This document shows, one piece after another, positions 30,245 through 30,546 of a stretch of DNA of 30,546 nt. Position numbers and translations under genes: made by a program. Under the pieces are notes generated by a model that searched no databases, was not told the origin of the DNA, and saw nothing but the letters and a program-made list of their open reading frames with translations. Origin of the DNA: Didymodactylos carnosus (taxonomy: Eukaryota > Rotifera > Eurotatoria > Philodinida > Philodinidae); assembly GCA_905250885.1 (NCBI GenBank), contig CAJNOQ010001541.1:1-30546 (forward strand). Direction: 5' to 3'. Numbering within the stretch: the first letter of the stretch is position 1; each line of letters opens with the position of its first letter.

Positions 30245-30387
30245 AAAAGAGATAGAACTATATATTGGCTTTCAGTAGACACGTATATATGTAAGTAAAA
30301 ATAGAGAGAGAGTATCTCTCTCTCTATTTTTACTTACATATATACGTGTCTACTGAAAGCCAATATATAGTTCTATCTCTTTTCACT
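30241..30387. repeat. perfect palindrome with 72-bp arms
   Basis: 30241-30312 is an exact reverse complement of 30316-30387, with the 3-nt spacer TAT. The centre is a run of AG on one side and CT on the other. Divergence between the arms is zero, so it formed very recently, is kept identical by gene conversion, or is an assembly artefact. It lies within the foldback element. Confidence 0.85.
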
Positions 30388-30428
30388 CTCTCTCTATTTT
30401 TACTTACATATATACGTGTCTACTGAAA
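30386..30428 (+). repeat. 43-nt direct repeat joining the palindrome to the outer arm
   Basis: 30386-30428 repeats 30316-30358 exactly, at a 70-nt offset. Its end, TACTGAAA, forms the inner edge of the right outer arm. The same sequence therefore appears three times in this corner: once inverted in the left palindrome arm and twice in the right. Confidence 0.8.
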
Positions 30429-30546
30429 TGACACTGTTTCTTTAAATGCCTATATCAAAGATTTTTCTCTACACTAAAACCCAAAAATTGAAGGACTGAT
30501 CTGAAAAATTAGCCACGCCTGCGAAAATAATCAGTCACAGTCTGGT

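Larger units (their letters stand above)
29467..30546. mobile_element. foldback / TIR element, right end at window edge
   Basis: 29467-29592 and 30421-30546 are reverse complements over 126 bp with a single mismatch; the first 122 bp from the outer ends are perfect. The arms enclose about 830 bp with no recognisable protein frame, so the element is non-autonomous. The interior holds a 9-bp unit (TTATCAATG) repeated nearly three times at 29826-29852 and a long palindrome (30241-30387). The left arm begins inside TTAACCAGACTG and the window stops in the mirror CAGTCTGGT, so the true right edge and any target-site duplication cannot be fully seen. Just outside the left arm is the 12-bp palindrome CAGTCCGGACTG. 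A second possibility is an assembly foldback, discussed in the findings. Confidence 0.75.

Overview
The window looks like nuclear DNA of a small-genome invertebrate. It is AT-rich and holds two split genes, both on the + strand, with GT-AG introns mostly 52-80 nt long. Gene content, intron size and protein style fit a bdelloid rotifer best. This is inference from memory of such genomes, not a database match, and another spiralian is possible.

Layout. 1-4511: AT-rich non-coding DNA upstream of the first gene, containing one SINE-like insertion (3064-3221) between 13-bp direct repeats. 4512-6823: a complete six-exon LIM-homeobox gene of the Lim3/Lhx3/Lhx4 class (348 aa). 6824-10032: a 3.2-kb intergenic stretch with two CpG-rich patches; one of them (9020-9646) is bounded by perfect 16-bp terminal inverted repeats. 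10033-29038: a complete heavy-chain gene of cytoplasmic dynein 2, the retrograde intraflagellar-transport motor (DYNC2H1 orthologue). I rebuilt it by hand as 66 exons, 12,900 nt of coding sequence and 4,299 aa, close to the human protein (about 4,307 aa), with every junction in frame. 29039-30546: 3' flank with poly(A) signals, then a foldback element whose arms (29467-29592 and 30421-30546) match over 126 bp and which contains a perfect 72-bp-arm palindrome.

The two genes act in different processes. Lim3 is a transcription factor for neuron identity in animals; dynein 2 heavy chain drives cargo from the tip to the base of cilia. Nothing in the sequence links their regulation beyond shared orientation.

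Only four of the 65 dynein introns exceed 120 nt, and these hold most of the unusual features: a 67-bp-arm hairpin (intron 29), a candidate 6-nt microexon (intron 54), and unexplained long inserts (introns 16 and 64). I found no prokaryotic gene, CRISPR array, rRNA or intact tRNA, and no clearly new biological system. The best leads are the intronic hairpin, the microexon and the terminal foldback element.
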